64,000 nt of DNA from the NCBI GenBank assembly GCA_036378535.1, contig DASUWH010000080.1:1-64000 (forward strand). Reading direction: 5' to 3'. This DNA is from Gp1-AA122 sp036378535. Lineage in GTDB: Bacteria; Acidobacteriota; Terriglobia; Terriglobales; Acidobacteriaceae. The position numbers were made by a program, and so were the translations under genes. The notes under the pieces were generated by a model. The model was given only the letters and a program-made list of their open reading frames with translations. It searched no databases and had not been told where the DNA came from. Of this stretch, positions 23,452 to 30,867 are shown piece by piece (the stretch's first letter is position 1; every line of letters begins with the position of its first letter).

Positions 23452-26094
23452 CTACGCCCGTTCCAGCTGCGCATACTTCTCCACCAGCTTCTTCAGGCCG
23501 AACCGTGGAAATTGTACCGTAATCTTGGCTTCTTCACCTTCACCCTCGCGCTGGTAGACGGTGCCCTCTCCATATTTCGGATGCCGCACCTTCTGACCGG
23601 GTCGAAAGCCGCGCTTGCCGCTTGGCGCTTCTACCGGCACTTTGGGCATGTTGAACTTCTTGCCTCGCGAGGCGAAGAATTCGGCGATGTTGTCGATGGA
23701 ATTGTAGCTTTTGCCGGAGGAGGCAGGCTGTTTGGTTTTTTCCTGCTGGCGCCAGCTGGCACTCTGGTCTTCGTCTTCGTAAGCGTAGTGGGAGTCCGAA
23801 GGAAAACCTGACGAGCGGCCGGGGGCGGCCGTCCCTACGTGGGTTGCGCGCACGCCGGCGCTGCGGCTTCGGCGTGAGCCACCCAGCTCTTCCACCAGTT
23901 GTGGCGGGACTTCCTCCAGGAAGCGCGATGGCACGCTCGCCTCAGGCAGATCGGTGCCATAACGGCGGCGGTAAACGGCGCGGCTCAGAATGAGCGTATC
24001 CATGGCACGGGTCATGCCGACATAGCACAGGCGACGCTCTTCCTCGACGTCATCCGGCTGGAGGAAGGTGCGCGAGTGCGGGAATAAGCCTTCTTCCAGG
24101 CCGCACAGAAACACCAGTGGAAACTCCAGGCCCTTGGCGGCATGCAGGGTCATGAGCGTGATTTGCGCGCGCTCGTCGTAGGCATCCGCATCGCTGACCA
24201 GGGCGGCGTGATCGAGAAACTGATCGAGGGTCTCTCCGCGGTCTTTCGAATCCATGGCGGCGTTCACGAGCTCGCGCAGGTTCTCGATGCGAGAGTAGGC
24301 CTCGGGCGTATCTTCTGCTTCAAGAGCTTTGATGTAACCCGTGCGATCGATGAGGAACTTGAGCAGCTCGGCGGTGCTAACGGTGGGGGAGGGGAAATCG
24401 GAAGGAACTTCGCCGACTTCTGTAATCGGTAAGTCATTTCCCGCAGGAACCTTTGCAGCCAGCTCACTCGATGCGACAGGGCCGGAAGTTTCAGCGTCAT
24501 CTGGCCCATCTCCGAAGTCAAACGCCAGCGGATCGAACTCAGTCGCTTCTTCCTCAGCTGCCATTGCGATCGCCGCAGGAGCCGGTTCACTCTCGCCTTC
24601 GGCTGTTTGCTCCAGGCGCTCCACATAGGTTCCGGCCAGCATGGCGCGCGTGTCCTCAATCAGATCGCGAAAGCTTTTCAGGGCAGAAAGGGCTCGCTGA
24701 GGCAGCAACTGACGCTTGATGGTTTCCCCAATGGCTCCCCACAAGGATAATCCGGTTTCGAGCGCCAGCTTCTCGATGACCTCCAGGGTCGTCTTACCGA
24801 TTCCGCGCGTCGGCGTATTGATCACGCGGAGCAATGACACAGAGTCTTCGGGATTCTGAACGACTTTCAGATACGAGATCATGTCCTTGATCTCGGCGCG
24901 GTCATAAAACGAGAAGCCGCCCACCACGTGGTATTTCAAGTTGTAGCGGCGCATGGCTTCTTCAAAAAGCCGCGACTGGGAGTTGGTGCGATAGAGCACG
25001 GCCGCACGCGCCGTGTCGCCCTGGCTCGCGGCTTCCCGGACATAGTTGGCGACGCGATCGGCGACGTAAAGCGCCTCATTCTCGCCATCCGGTGCCTCGT
25101 AATACCCGATTTTCGTTCCGCCCTGGCGCGAGGTCCAAAGATTCTTGCCTTTGCGGCGCACGTTATTGGCGACCACGGCCGAGGCGGCTTGCAGAATGTT
25201 CTGAGTGGAGCGGTAATTCTGCTCCAGGCGGATGATCCTGGCTTCGGGGAAATCCTCTTCAAACTCGAGAATGTTGCGGATATCGGCGCCGCGCCACGAA
25301 TAGATTGACTGGTCCTCGTCGCCGACGGCGCAAACATTGTGACGTGCCCCCGCCAGCAGCCGCATCAGCTCATATTGCGGGCGGTTCGTATCCTGGTACT
25401 CGTCGACGAGAATGTAATGAAAGCGACGATTGTAGTAATCGCGAACTTTTTCGGACGTCTTCAGGACGCGCACCGCTTCAAGCAGTAGATCGTCGAAATC
25501 GAGCGCGTTCGCCTTGCGTAGCTCTTTGCGGTACTCCTCGTAGATATGCGCGACGCGCTCGGCCTTTGGGTCGGCCGATTGCAGGTAAATCTCCTGCGGG
25601 TTGAGCATGTGATTCTTCGCCCAGGAGATTCGTCCCTGCACGATGCGTGGTGTCAACTGCTTGTCGTCCAGGCCAAGCCGCCGCATGATGCCTTTGATCA
25701 CCGACAGTTGGTCGGACTCATCGTAGATCACGAAATTTTTGGTGTGGCCGATGGGCTTTCCGCCGGGAGTGGCCGATGGAATTTGCAGGGCCTCGATATC
25801 GCGCCGCAGCAGGCGCACGCAAAATGAATGAAACGTTGAGATGACGGGTTTCGCGATCGAATACCCGCCCACCAGCTTGTCCACCCGTTCAGCCATCTCG
25901 GCCGCGGCCTTGTTCGTGAACGTCACGGCGAGGATGGACTCCGGCATCACGCCCTTGTCCTGGATCAGGTGGGCGATGCGGAAGGTAATCACGCGCGTTT
26001 TTCCGCTACCCGCGCCCGCGAGAATCAGCACCGGGCCTTCGGTAGTCTCGACAGCTTCACGCTGCTGGGGGTTGAGTTGGTCGAGAAATGACAA
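23452..26094 (-). CDS. pcrA: UvrD/PcrA-type DNA helicase
   Basis: A superfamily 1A 3'-5' helicase for repair and replication restart. I chose the TTG at 26094: AAGGA lies 5 nt upstream and the product starts MSFLDQLNPQQREAV as in PcrA. The longer frame to an upstream Met (26208) runs through the repeat at 26121-26166 and is probably not translated. Walker A AGAGSGKT (26-33), DEYQDTNRPQYEL (motif II), QNYRST, and VGMTRAMDTL are intact. It has an acidic insertion around residues 530-600 and a C-terminal Tudor-like segment (GQKVRHPKYGEGTVYQREGEG). Around residue 755 an in-frame stretch matches half of the dispersed repeat. 880 residues, longer than the usual 720-750. Confidence 0.95.
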   Translation of the reverse strand: MSFLDQLNPQQREAVETTEGPVLILAGAGSGKTRVITFRIAHLIQDKGVMPESILAVTFTNKAAAEMAERVDKLVGGYSIAKPVISTFHSFCVRLLRRDIEALQIPSATPGGKPIGHTKNFVIYDESDQLSVIKGIMRRLGLDDKQLTPRIVQGRISWAKNHMLNPQEIYLQSADPKAERVAHIYEEYRKELRKANALDFDDLLLEAVRVLKTSEKVRDYYNRRFHYILVDEYQDTNRPQYELMRLLAGARHNVCAVGDEDQSIYSWRGADIRNILEFEEDFPEARIIRLEQNYRSTQNILQAASAVVANNVRRKGKNLWTSRQGGTKIGYYEAPDGENEALYVADRVANYVREAASQGDTARAAVLYRTNSQSRLFEEAMRRYNLKYHVVGGFSFYDRAEIKDMISYLKVVQNPEDSVSLLRVINTPTRGIGKTTLEVIEKLALETGLSLWGAIGETIKRQLLPQRALSALKSFRDLIEDTRAMLAGTYVERLEQTAEGESEPAPAAIAMAAEEEATEFDPLAFDFGDGPDDAETSGPVASSELAAKVPAGNDLPITEVGEVPSDFPSPTVSTAELLKFLIDRTGYIKALEAEDTPEAYSRIENLRELVNAAMDSKDRGETLDQFLDHAALVSDADAYDERAQITLMTLHAAKGLEFPLVFLCGLEEGLFPHSRTFLQPDDVEEERRLCYVGMTRAMDTLILSRAVYRRRYGTDLPEASVPSRFLEEVPPQLVEELGGSRRSRSAGVRATHVGTAAPGRSSGFPSDSHYAYEDEDQSASWRQQEKTKQPASSGKSYNSIDNIAEFFASRGKKFNMPKVPVEAPSGKRGFRPGQKVRHPKYGEGTVYQREGEGEEAKITVQFPRFGLKKLVEKYAQLERA
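23812..23844. repeat. Repeat half-unit inside pcrA
   Basis: GGCGGCCGTCCCTACGTGGG within the pcrA linker matches the outer arm of the dispersed hairpin family (GTCCCTACGTGGG also at about 26653-26665). It reads in frame as ATHVGTAAPGRS without introducing a stop. Confidence 0.5.
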
Positions 26095-26120
26095 CGCCGT
26101 CCTTAAGGTAAACGCAAAAG

Positions 26121-26166
26121 CGGAGCTTCGCTCCGCCGGACGGGCGAGGACGCCCGTCCCTACGCG
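26121..26166. repeat. Dispersed hairpin repeat
   Basis: CGGAGC-TTC-GCTCCG and GGACGGGCG-AGGA-CGCCCGTCC are two adjacent stem-loops ending in CTACGCG. This is the same two-hairpin architecture as other copies, with different arm sequences. The CTA of CCCTACG is the stop (TAG, minus strand) of the DUF971 gene. Confidence 0.7.
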
Positions 26167-26528
26167 GTTTGTACTGCTCTTAAATTCTTGCACTCCGCGC
26201 ACGGGCACACATCGCGCAGGAACTGCCAGGAGTAAATGCCCAGCTCGTGGCCATCATTCCAGTGGAAGCGGATCGCATACTTGCCCACCGGTTCGACGGT
26301 GTTCGGCTTCGCGGTCGGCTTGAACATCGGGAGCGCTCCTGGCGCCAGCTTCGGAGCGTCACCTGGTTTGCGGTGCGTTTTACCGCGTTCCTCATCGCAC
26401 AGAGCGCAGGGGCAGGCGTCCCGCAAGAAAACGAAACTGTAGCTGGAGCGGTGCCCGTCCTTCCATTCGATGTCCATACCGGTGCCGGTGGTCACGTTCA
26501 CCTTCACCGACTTGGGATCGGCCTGCAT
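26160..26528 (-). CDS. DUF971 / GBBH-like N-terminal domain protein
   Basis: 122 residues from ATG 26528 (another Met at 26555). It carries the DUF971 or gamma-butyrobetaine-hydroxylase-like N-terminal fold twice-marked by FLRDACPCALCDEERGKTH and WQFLRDVCPCAECKNLR, each a CPCxxC metal-binding pair, with WNDGHELGIYSW between. The family often accompanies iron-sulfur or hydroxylase proteins; a precise role is not known. The stop codon TAG lies in the dispersed repeat (26160-26162), so the last few residues (RAVQTA) may differ from relatives. Upstream of pcrA by 65 nt, same strand. Confidence 0.8.
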   Translation of the reverse strand: MQADPKSVKVNVTTGTGMDIEWKDGHRSSYSFVFLRDACPCALCDEERGKTHRKPGDAPKLAPGALPMFKPTAKPNTVEPVGKYAIRFHWNDGHELGIYSWQFLRDVCPCAECKNLRAVQTA

Positions 26529-26553
26529 AGTTTCAGTATCGCATAGCATCGTC

Positions 26554-26664
26554 ACGCGTAGGCCCAGACGCCTCGTCTGGGCGGGCGAGCAAAGCTCGCC
26601 TGTCTCCGCTCACAACGCCGAGCTTCGCTCGGCCGGACAGGTGAGGGCACCTGTCCCTACGTGG
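26554..26664. repeat. Paired inverted copies of the hairpin repeat
   Basis: Two units face each other: 26554-26604 (CGTAGG, then GCCCAGACG/CGTCTGGGC, then GGCGAGC/GCTCGCC) and 26616-26664 in reverse (GCCGAGC/GCTCGGC, GGACAGGTG/CACCTGTCC, CTACGTG). Arms differ between units but pairing is kept. The CTACG at the right supplies the stop of the adjacent glycosylase gene. Confidence 0.75.
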
Positions 26665-27298
26665 GTGGTGGTACTACCTTTTTCCCTGACACAAACGGAT
26701 TGCCGGGAATCAGGTAGCGCAGCGGCAGATCGGCGGCTTTGGTGATCCCGATCCGGGGACACTCCAAAATGCGAGGTGAGGCGAAACCGTCATCGGCGAT
26801 CCACAGGTCCGACTTTGGGGAGGTCAGATCTTTGTTATTGTCGCGCTGGCGAGTGATGCCGAATGCCTCGGCGAGGCGGCCAGGCCCGCTGGTCAGAAGT
26901 CGGAGGTCACGGTCGGTTGTTATCGTGACATGACGTTCCCGGGCCATTTCCTTTATTCCTTCGATCGGCTCCAGAGCGCGAAACAGTACTCCACCCCCAA
27001 TTCCATCCGGCAAACAAGAGACATTGAAGCACCAGTGATTGCCATAAATAAAGTAGACGTAGGCATGACCAGGCGGCCCAAACAGGGCGTCATTGCGCGG
27101 GGTGCGACCGGCAGCGGCATGCGCGGCGGGATCACCTTCGCCGAGATAGGCTTCGACCTCGACAATTCTTCCCTTCAGCACTTTCCTTCCCTCCCGCCGG
27201 ACCAGCACTTTACCCAGGAGCTCGCGCGAAACCGCGCGCGGATCGCGGTCGTAAAACTTACGCGGCAGAATTCGCAAGTGATTACGCGGCATTGACAT
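26657..27298 (-). CDS. DNA-3-methyladenine glycosylase (AAG/MPG family)
   Basis: A base-excision repair enzyme removing alkylated purines. 213 residues, normal length for the monofunctional AAG fold: YDRDPRAVSRELLGKVLVR, VEVEAYLGEGDPAAHA (with the catalytic Glu), TPRNDALFGPPGHAYVYFIYGNHWCFNV (the intercalating Tyr region), and LTSGPGRLAEAFGI. Starts at ATG 27298 or the next Met (27292). The C-terminal PPPT then stop is read from the dispersed repeat. An isolated repair gene, not regulated with ogt as far as visible. Confidence 0.93.
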   Translation of the reverse strand: MSMPRNHLRILPRKFYDRDPRAVSRELLGKVLVRREGRKVLKGRIVEVEAYLGEGDPAAHAAAGRTPRNDALFGPPGHAYVYFIYGNHWCFNVSCLPDGIGGGVLFRALEPIEGIKEMARERHVTITTDRDLRLLTSGPGRLAEAFGITRQRDNNKDLTSPKSDLWIADDGFASPRILECPRIGITKAADLPLRYLIPGNPFVSGKKVVPPPT

Positions 27299-27415
27299 AC
27301 CCGGTTCGTCTACGTCCTTCGTAACCTTGGCGCAGAACTCGCCTTGGGTTCGAATATCCAGAATAGCGGTTTCCTAATGTCTGGCCTATTCGCTTCTACT
27401 CACCAAGGAGGAGTA

Positions 27416-27970
27416 ATGCTGTCGAGATTAATGAAGGCAAGTTCGCTCGTGCTGCTGCTGTCGGTGGTCGCCGCGGCCGAGACTACAATTCCCAAAGGGA
27501 CTCACATCACCGTGCGGCTGGAGTCGGCGATCAGCTCCGGCACTGCGCACAGCGGACAGAATTTCAATGCCAACCTGGTTCGCGACCTGGTGGTAAAGGG
27601 CAAGACGGTTGCCAAGGCCGGTTCTCAGGTTAAGGGCAAAGTCGTTTATGCGAAGTCCAGCGGGCGACTGCACGATCCCGGCCAGCTCACACTGCGTTTG
27701 ACTTCGATCAATGGCATCCCGCTGATGACGACCTCGTTCCATGCCAAGGGCAAAAGCCATACCAAGTCGAATGTGACCAAGGTTGGCGGCGGCGCGGCTG
27801 GCGGTGCACTGATCGGCGGACTGCTCGGCGGCGGTAAGGGCGCTCTGATTGGCGCCGGAGCCGGAGCGGCTGCAGGTACGGGAGTTGCCGCGGCTACGGG
27901 CAAGGAAGAAGTCGTGCTCCACGCCGAGAGCGCGATCACCTTCACTACGACCGCAGACAGCCACAAGTAA
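27416..27970 (+). CDS. Secreted glycine-zipper protein
   Basis: 184 residues from ATG 27416, strongly supported by AAGGAGGAG ending 3 nt before the ATG. A signal peptide (residues about 6-22, MKASSLVLLLSVVAAAE) is followed by a beta-rich domain (GTHITVRLESAISSGTAHSG, AKAGSQVKGKVVYAKSSG) and a Gly/Ala zipper (GGGAAGGALIGGLLGGGKGA, about residues 124-165) that can associate with membranes. Similar proteins occur in Acidobacteria near the envelope; function unknown. Divergent from the glycosylase gene. Confidence 0.75.
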   Translation: MLSRLMKASSLVLLLSVVAAAETTIPKGTHITVRLESAISSGTAHSGQNFNANLVRDLVVKGKTVAKAGSQVKGKVVYAKSSGRLHDPGQLTLRLTSINGIPLMTTSFHAKGKSHTKSNVTKVGGGAAGGALIGGLLGGGKGALIGAGAGAAAGTGVAAATGKEEVVLHAESAITFTTTADSHK

Positions 27971-28001
27971 CTGCTGATCCAGTCTTTCGCGTACCAGACG
28001 C

Positions 28002-28077
28002 CCACGTAGGGACGGCCGCTCTGGCTGTCCAGCCGAGCGCAGCTCGGCCACCGGACGAGGGCGTCTGGGTCTACGCG
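28002..28077. repeat. Dispersed hairpin repeat
   Basis: A copy of the family with both CGTAGGGACGGCCG and GACGAGGGCGTCTGGGTCTACG ends, and AGCCGAGC-GC-AGCTCGGC in the centre. Lies between the stop of the glycine-zipper gene and the stop of the peroxiredoxin gene (convergent), where it could help end transcription. Confidence 0.65.
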
Positions 28078-28081
28078 AACC

Positions 28082-28549
28082 TCAGTTCTTCTTGCCGTTC
28101 TTCAACTCCGCCAGCACCTCTTCCGCGTGGCCTTCCGGCTTCACGTTATTGAATACGTGGCCAATCGTGCCGTCCGGGCGGACGATAAAAGTGGTGCGGG
28201 CGATTCCCTTCACCTTCTTGCCATACATGTTCTTTTCTTTGATCACATCGAATTCCTCACACACCTTCTTATCGGTATCGCAGAGAAGGGTGTAAGGGAG
28301 ATCGTATTTGGTCTGGAACTTTTTCTGCGTTTTCGGATCATCGGCCGAGATGCCCAGAATGACGGCCCCGGCATTCTGCAGTTTCTTATACGATTCGCGG
28401 AACCCGCGAGCTTCAATGGTTCAACCGGGTGTATCCGCCTTAGGAAAGAAAAAGAGCACGACCGGCTTGCCGCGAAATTGTTGCAGCGAGACCGGGTTTC
28501 CGTTCTCATCAGGCAAAGTAAACTCAGGAGCTTTATCATTAACCTGCAT
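28082..28549 (-). CDS. bcp: PrxQ/Bcp peroxiredoxin, candidate selenoprotein (TGA at peroxidatic site)
   Basis: Read through one in-frame TGA (28423-28421) this gives a 155-residue protein of normal Bcp length. It starts MQVNDKAPEFTLPDENG behind GGAG 7 nt upstream and ends AELKNGKKN, without any other stop. The TGA is codon 43, exactly the peroxidatic position: family wording is TPGCT, here TPG-TGA-T. Downstream TIEARGFRESYKKLQ, VILGISADDPKTQKKF and YGKKVKGIARTTFIVRPDG are intact family sequence. The usual resolving Cys five residues later is Arg48; Cys90 and Cys97 remain. A hairpin suiting a bacterial SECIS follows. Probably reduces H2O2 or alkyl hydroperoxides with selenocysteine; a simple nonsense mutation is the alternative. 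No sel genes are in the window. Confidence 0.8.
28395..28423 (-). promoter_or_regulatory. Candidate bacterial SECIS element
   Basis: Directly after the TGA, 17 nt of sequence lead to the loop: stem TCGCGG (28409-28404), loop GUU (28403-28401), stem CCGCGA (28400-28395). The 6-bp stem is perfect, and the 3-nt loop begins with G followed by U. From established knowledge, bacterial SECIS hairpins lie just 3' of UGA with a G in the first two loop positions and a loop about 16-37 nt away, so this fits. Confidence 0.65.
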
Positions 28550-29861
28550 GGGTAATTCTCCGTTTCGCACAAGTTTATACCGCAGGGGATGGCGAGGCGT
28601 CATCCTGGCGGTCCTGTTTCTGCTTTCGGTGGGATTTTCGTTCGCGCAATTGACGCGCAAGACCAGCGTGAGCAAAGGACCGCGAGCGCTGGGCTTGTTG
28701 ACTCTGCCGGCAAAAGGCAGCCCGCGGTTGATCCCCATCGCCATCATGGTGGATGGACGCTTTTATGACGCCAGCGCATACAAAGCGGATCCCGTCCCGA
28801 TGCCGCTGGAGCAGGGTACCGTTTACGAGGCGGAGCGCACGGGCAATTCGCTGGGCCTGTTCACAGTAAATCAAGTCTTGCAGCAGAAGAATAATTGGAT
28901 TGCGGAAGGCAGCTACCATGCAAATGGCGAGAAGCTCGCCTCGTCCTCGCACAAGGCGGAATTAAAACCCCGGGAAGAGAAAGACGAAGGTCCGCCCGTG
29001 TTGCGGCGTCCAGGAACGCAGCCAGCAAAATCGGCGACTCCCGCTCCCGAGGCGAAGCCTGCCACCCCGCCGCCCAGCACGGAAAATTCCTCGGCAAAGG
29101 CCACACCACCTCCGCCGCCCGAGCCGCCCCCGGACGATGCCAACATTCCCAAGCTGAGGCGTGGCGCGCCACAACCTAAGACCGACACCGAGCCTCCGCC
29201 GACCACGGTGGTCAAGAAAAGCGATGCCGGGAAAAATAGCGCTACTAACAGCACACGTCCCGCCGCCCCCGCGCCCGATGTCCAAATGGTTCCTGCCGTT
29301 TCCGACGCCGACGGTCCGGAACCGCGTCCTTACACCTATGACATGAAACCGGAAGAGGAACAGGCTTTCCGCAACAAGATGCTGGCCACGGCTGCCGATG
29401 AACTGCGTAAACAAGCCAGAGAGTTCCAGCCGGAAAAACCAGTGCCCGCTGCCCGGGGCAAAGTCAGTGCAAAACCCCGTAAGACAACTCAGCCCACTTT
29501 CGACGACGTTCAGCTTCACGTCTTCGACTTGTCCAGCAGCAACGAACCTGTCCTGGTGTTGACGGCAACCGCCCATCCTCCTCAGTACCGCGCTGGCGAG
29601 AGCAAAGTTGCGGATTACTACGTCACTCTGGTTGCCCGTTCTGACATCAATAGCGAGTTGAGAAAATTGTTCTCCGTGGTGACCGATCCGCAACACCTCG
29701 ACGTGAGCCCACGTTTCCAGCTGATCGACGCCGTGGATGCCGACGGTGACGGTCGAGGCGAACTGCTCTTCCGGGAAATATCCGATTCCGGCAGCGCCTA
29801 CTCCATCTACCGGGTGACACCCGATCGGCTGTGGGCTTTGTATGAGGGTACTCCGCAATAA
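28548..29861 (+). CDS. Proline-rich exported hypothetical protein
   Basis: 437 residues from the ATG at 28548; the longer frame is antisense to the peroxiredoxin and not used. A signal peptide (basic RTSLYRRGWR, then VILAVLFLLSVGFSFAQ) is followed by a globular stretch (to about residue 140), a Pro/Ala/Lys-rich linker (about 140-270) and a C-terminal domain (LHVFDLSSSNEPVLVLTATAH, DAVDADGDGRGELLFREIS) resembling calcium-type repeat or VCBS-like modules. Its ATG shares the CATG with the divergent peroxiredoxin start, so the two start codons overlap. Function unknown. Confidence 0.72.
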   Translation: MGNSPFRTSLYRRGWRGVILAVLFLLSVGFSFAQLTRKTSVSKGPRALGLLTLPAKGSPRLIPIAIMVDGRFYDASAYKADPVPMPLEQGTVYEAERTGNSLGLFTVNQVLQQKNNWIAEGSYHANGEKLASSSHKAELKPREEKDEGPPVLRRPGTQPAKSATPAPEAKPATPPPSTENSSAKATPPPPPEPPPDDANIPKLRRGAPQPKTDTEPPPTTVVKKSDAGKNSATNSTRPAAPAPDVQMVPAVSDADGPEPRPYTYDMKPEEEQAFRNKMLATAADELRKQAREFQPEKPVPAARGKVSAKPRKTTQPTFDDVQLHVFDLSSSNEPVLVLTATAHPPQYRAGESKVADYYVTLVARSDINSELRKLFSVVTDPQHLDVSPRFQLIDAVDADGDGRGELLFREISDSGSAYSIYRVTPDRLWALYEGTPQ

Positions 29862-29920
29862 ATTGCTCACATCGGCCCTCGGATTCCGTCTACACAACAT
29901 TCGGTGAGGAGGCTGGTGTT

Positions 29921-30715
29921 ATGAACCTGCGGGATCTTCGTCGTGTATCGATTTTGGCCGTAATCATAACCCTTACGGCCGGCGCGTTAGCCCAGGACGA
30001 AGGACGAGAGTTCCACTGGACCGGAAAACTGGCTCCGGACCAGCTACTCGCCATCAAGAACATTAATGGTGACATTGACGCTACCGCGGCCAACACCGAC
30101 CAGGTTGAGGTTACGGCTGAGAAATCGGGGCCCAATGCCGACCGGATCAGAATCGTGGTCGTACCCGGCGGTCAGGGTGTCACGATCTGTGCGATTTACC
30201 CTGGCGGTTCAACTAATTGTGGCTCGGACGAGTCCAACTATTCCGGCAGTGGGCATGGCAACAACGGCAAAGTACATTTCACCATCCGTCTTCCCAAAAA
30301 CGTGCGCTTCGCCGCGGACAACGTGAACGGAAATGTGAACGCCGAGGATCTAGGCCGCGAGGTTCGCGCCAACAGCGTCAATGGCAACGTCAATGTCTCC
30401 ACCACAAGCTGGGTACAGGCAGAAACCGTGAATGGACGGATCAAAGCCTCCATGGGCGATGCCGGCTGGAATGGCACCTTAAAGATCGAGAGCGTGAATG
30501 GTTCGATTGAACTCGACATGCCTGGCGATCTGAGTGCGGACGTGAAATTCAGCTCTGTGAATGGGCATATCGATTCCGATTTTCCCCTCACGATCAGCAA
30601 CGGGTGGCCGGTCGGGCATAGCGCCAGTGGGGTCATTGGAAAGGGCGGCCGCGAGCTAGCCATCAAGACCGTAAACGGCAACGTCGAATTGCGAAAAGGC
30701 TCGGCGGGAATTTAG
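29921..30715 (+). CDS. Secreted DUF4097-type beta-repeat protein
   Basis: 264 residues with a signal peptide (ILAVIITLTAGALAQ, about residues 11-25) and a good GAGGAGG upstream. The mature part has repeated VNGN/VNG units spaced about 20 residues (NINGDIDA, NVNGNVNA, SVNGNVNV, TVNGRIKA, SVNGSIEL, SVNGHIDS, TVNGNVEL), the pattern of DUF4097/DUF4098 right-handed beta-helix proteins (adhesin-like family). Often found with envelope-stress or transmembrane regulator genes; none here. Probably periplasmic. Monocistronic or first gene of the following secreted set. Confidence 0.8.
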   Translation: MNLRDLRRVSILAVIITLTAGALAQDEGREFHWTGKLAPDQLLAIKNINGDIDATAANTDQVEVTAEKSGPNADRIRIVVVPGGQGVTICAIYPGGSTNCGSDESNYSGSGHGNNGKVHFTIRLPKNVRFAADNVNGNVNAEDLGREVRANSVNGNVNVSTTSWVQAETVNGRIKASMGDAGWNGTLKIESVNGSIELDMPGDLSADVKFSSVNGHIDSDFPLTISNGWPVGHSASGVIGKGGRELAIKTVNGNVELRKGSAGI

Positions 30716-30867
30716 CCCTTTCAAGTTATTGATTGCAAAGGACCCTCCCAAGCCGAAAATCTGCGCGGGTGCCCGGATCGAAATTCGCGCAAGCTTGCAC
30801 CTGCTGGACCGTTCCCAGAATCTAACTGATAAGAACGCGGCTAGCTCTCTGGGATCGAGGCGATCGT

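Noticed and set aside
26095..26208. N-terminal extension of pcrA to the Met at 26208
   Set aside because: It would run through the repeat and into the DUF971 coding end; the TTG at 26094 has a proper ribosome-binding site.
26121..26664. Closely spaced repeats as a CRISPR array
   Set aside because: Units are inverted, variable and not separated by uniform spacers; no cas genes are present.
27341..27358. GGGTTCGAATATCC, like a tRNA T-loop
   Set aside because: No acceptor, D or anticodon arms can be drawn around it; the sequence is upstream of the glycine-zipper gene.
28421..28423. Peroxiredoxin as a simple nonsense pseudogene
   Set aside because: Considered and kept as the alternative. The stop is exactly at the catalytic Cys, the rest is intact, and a SECIS-like hairpin follows.
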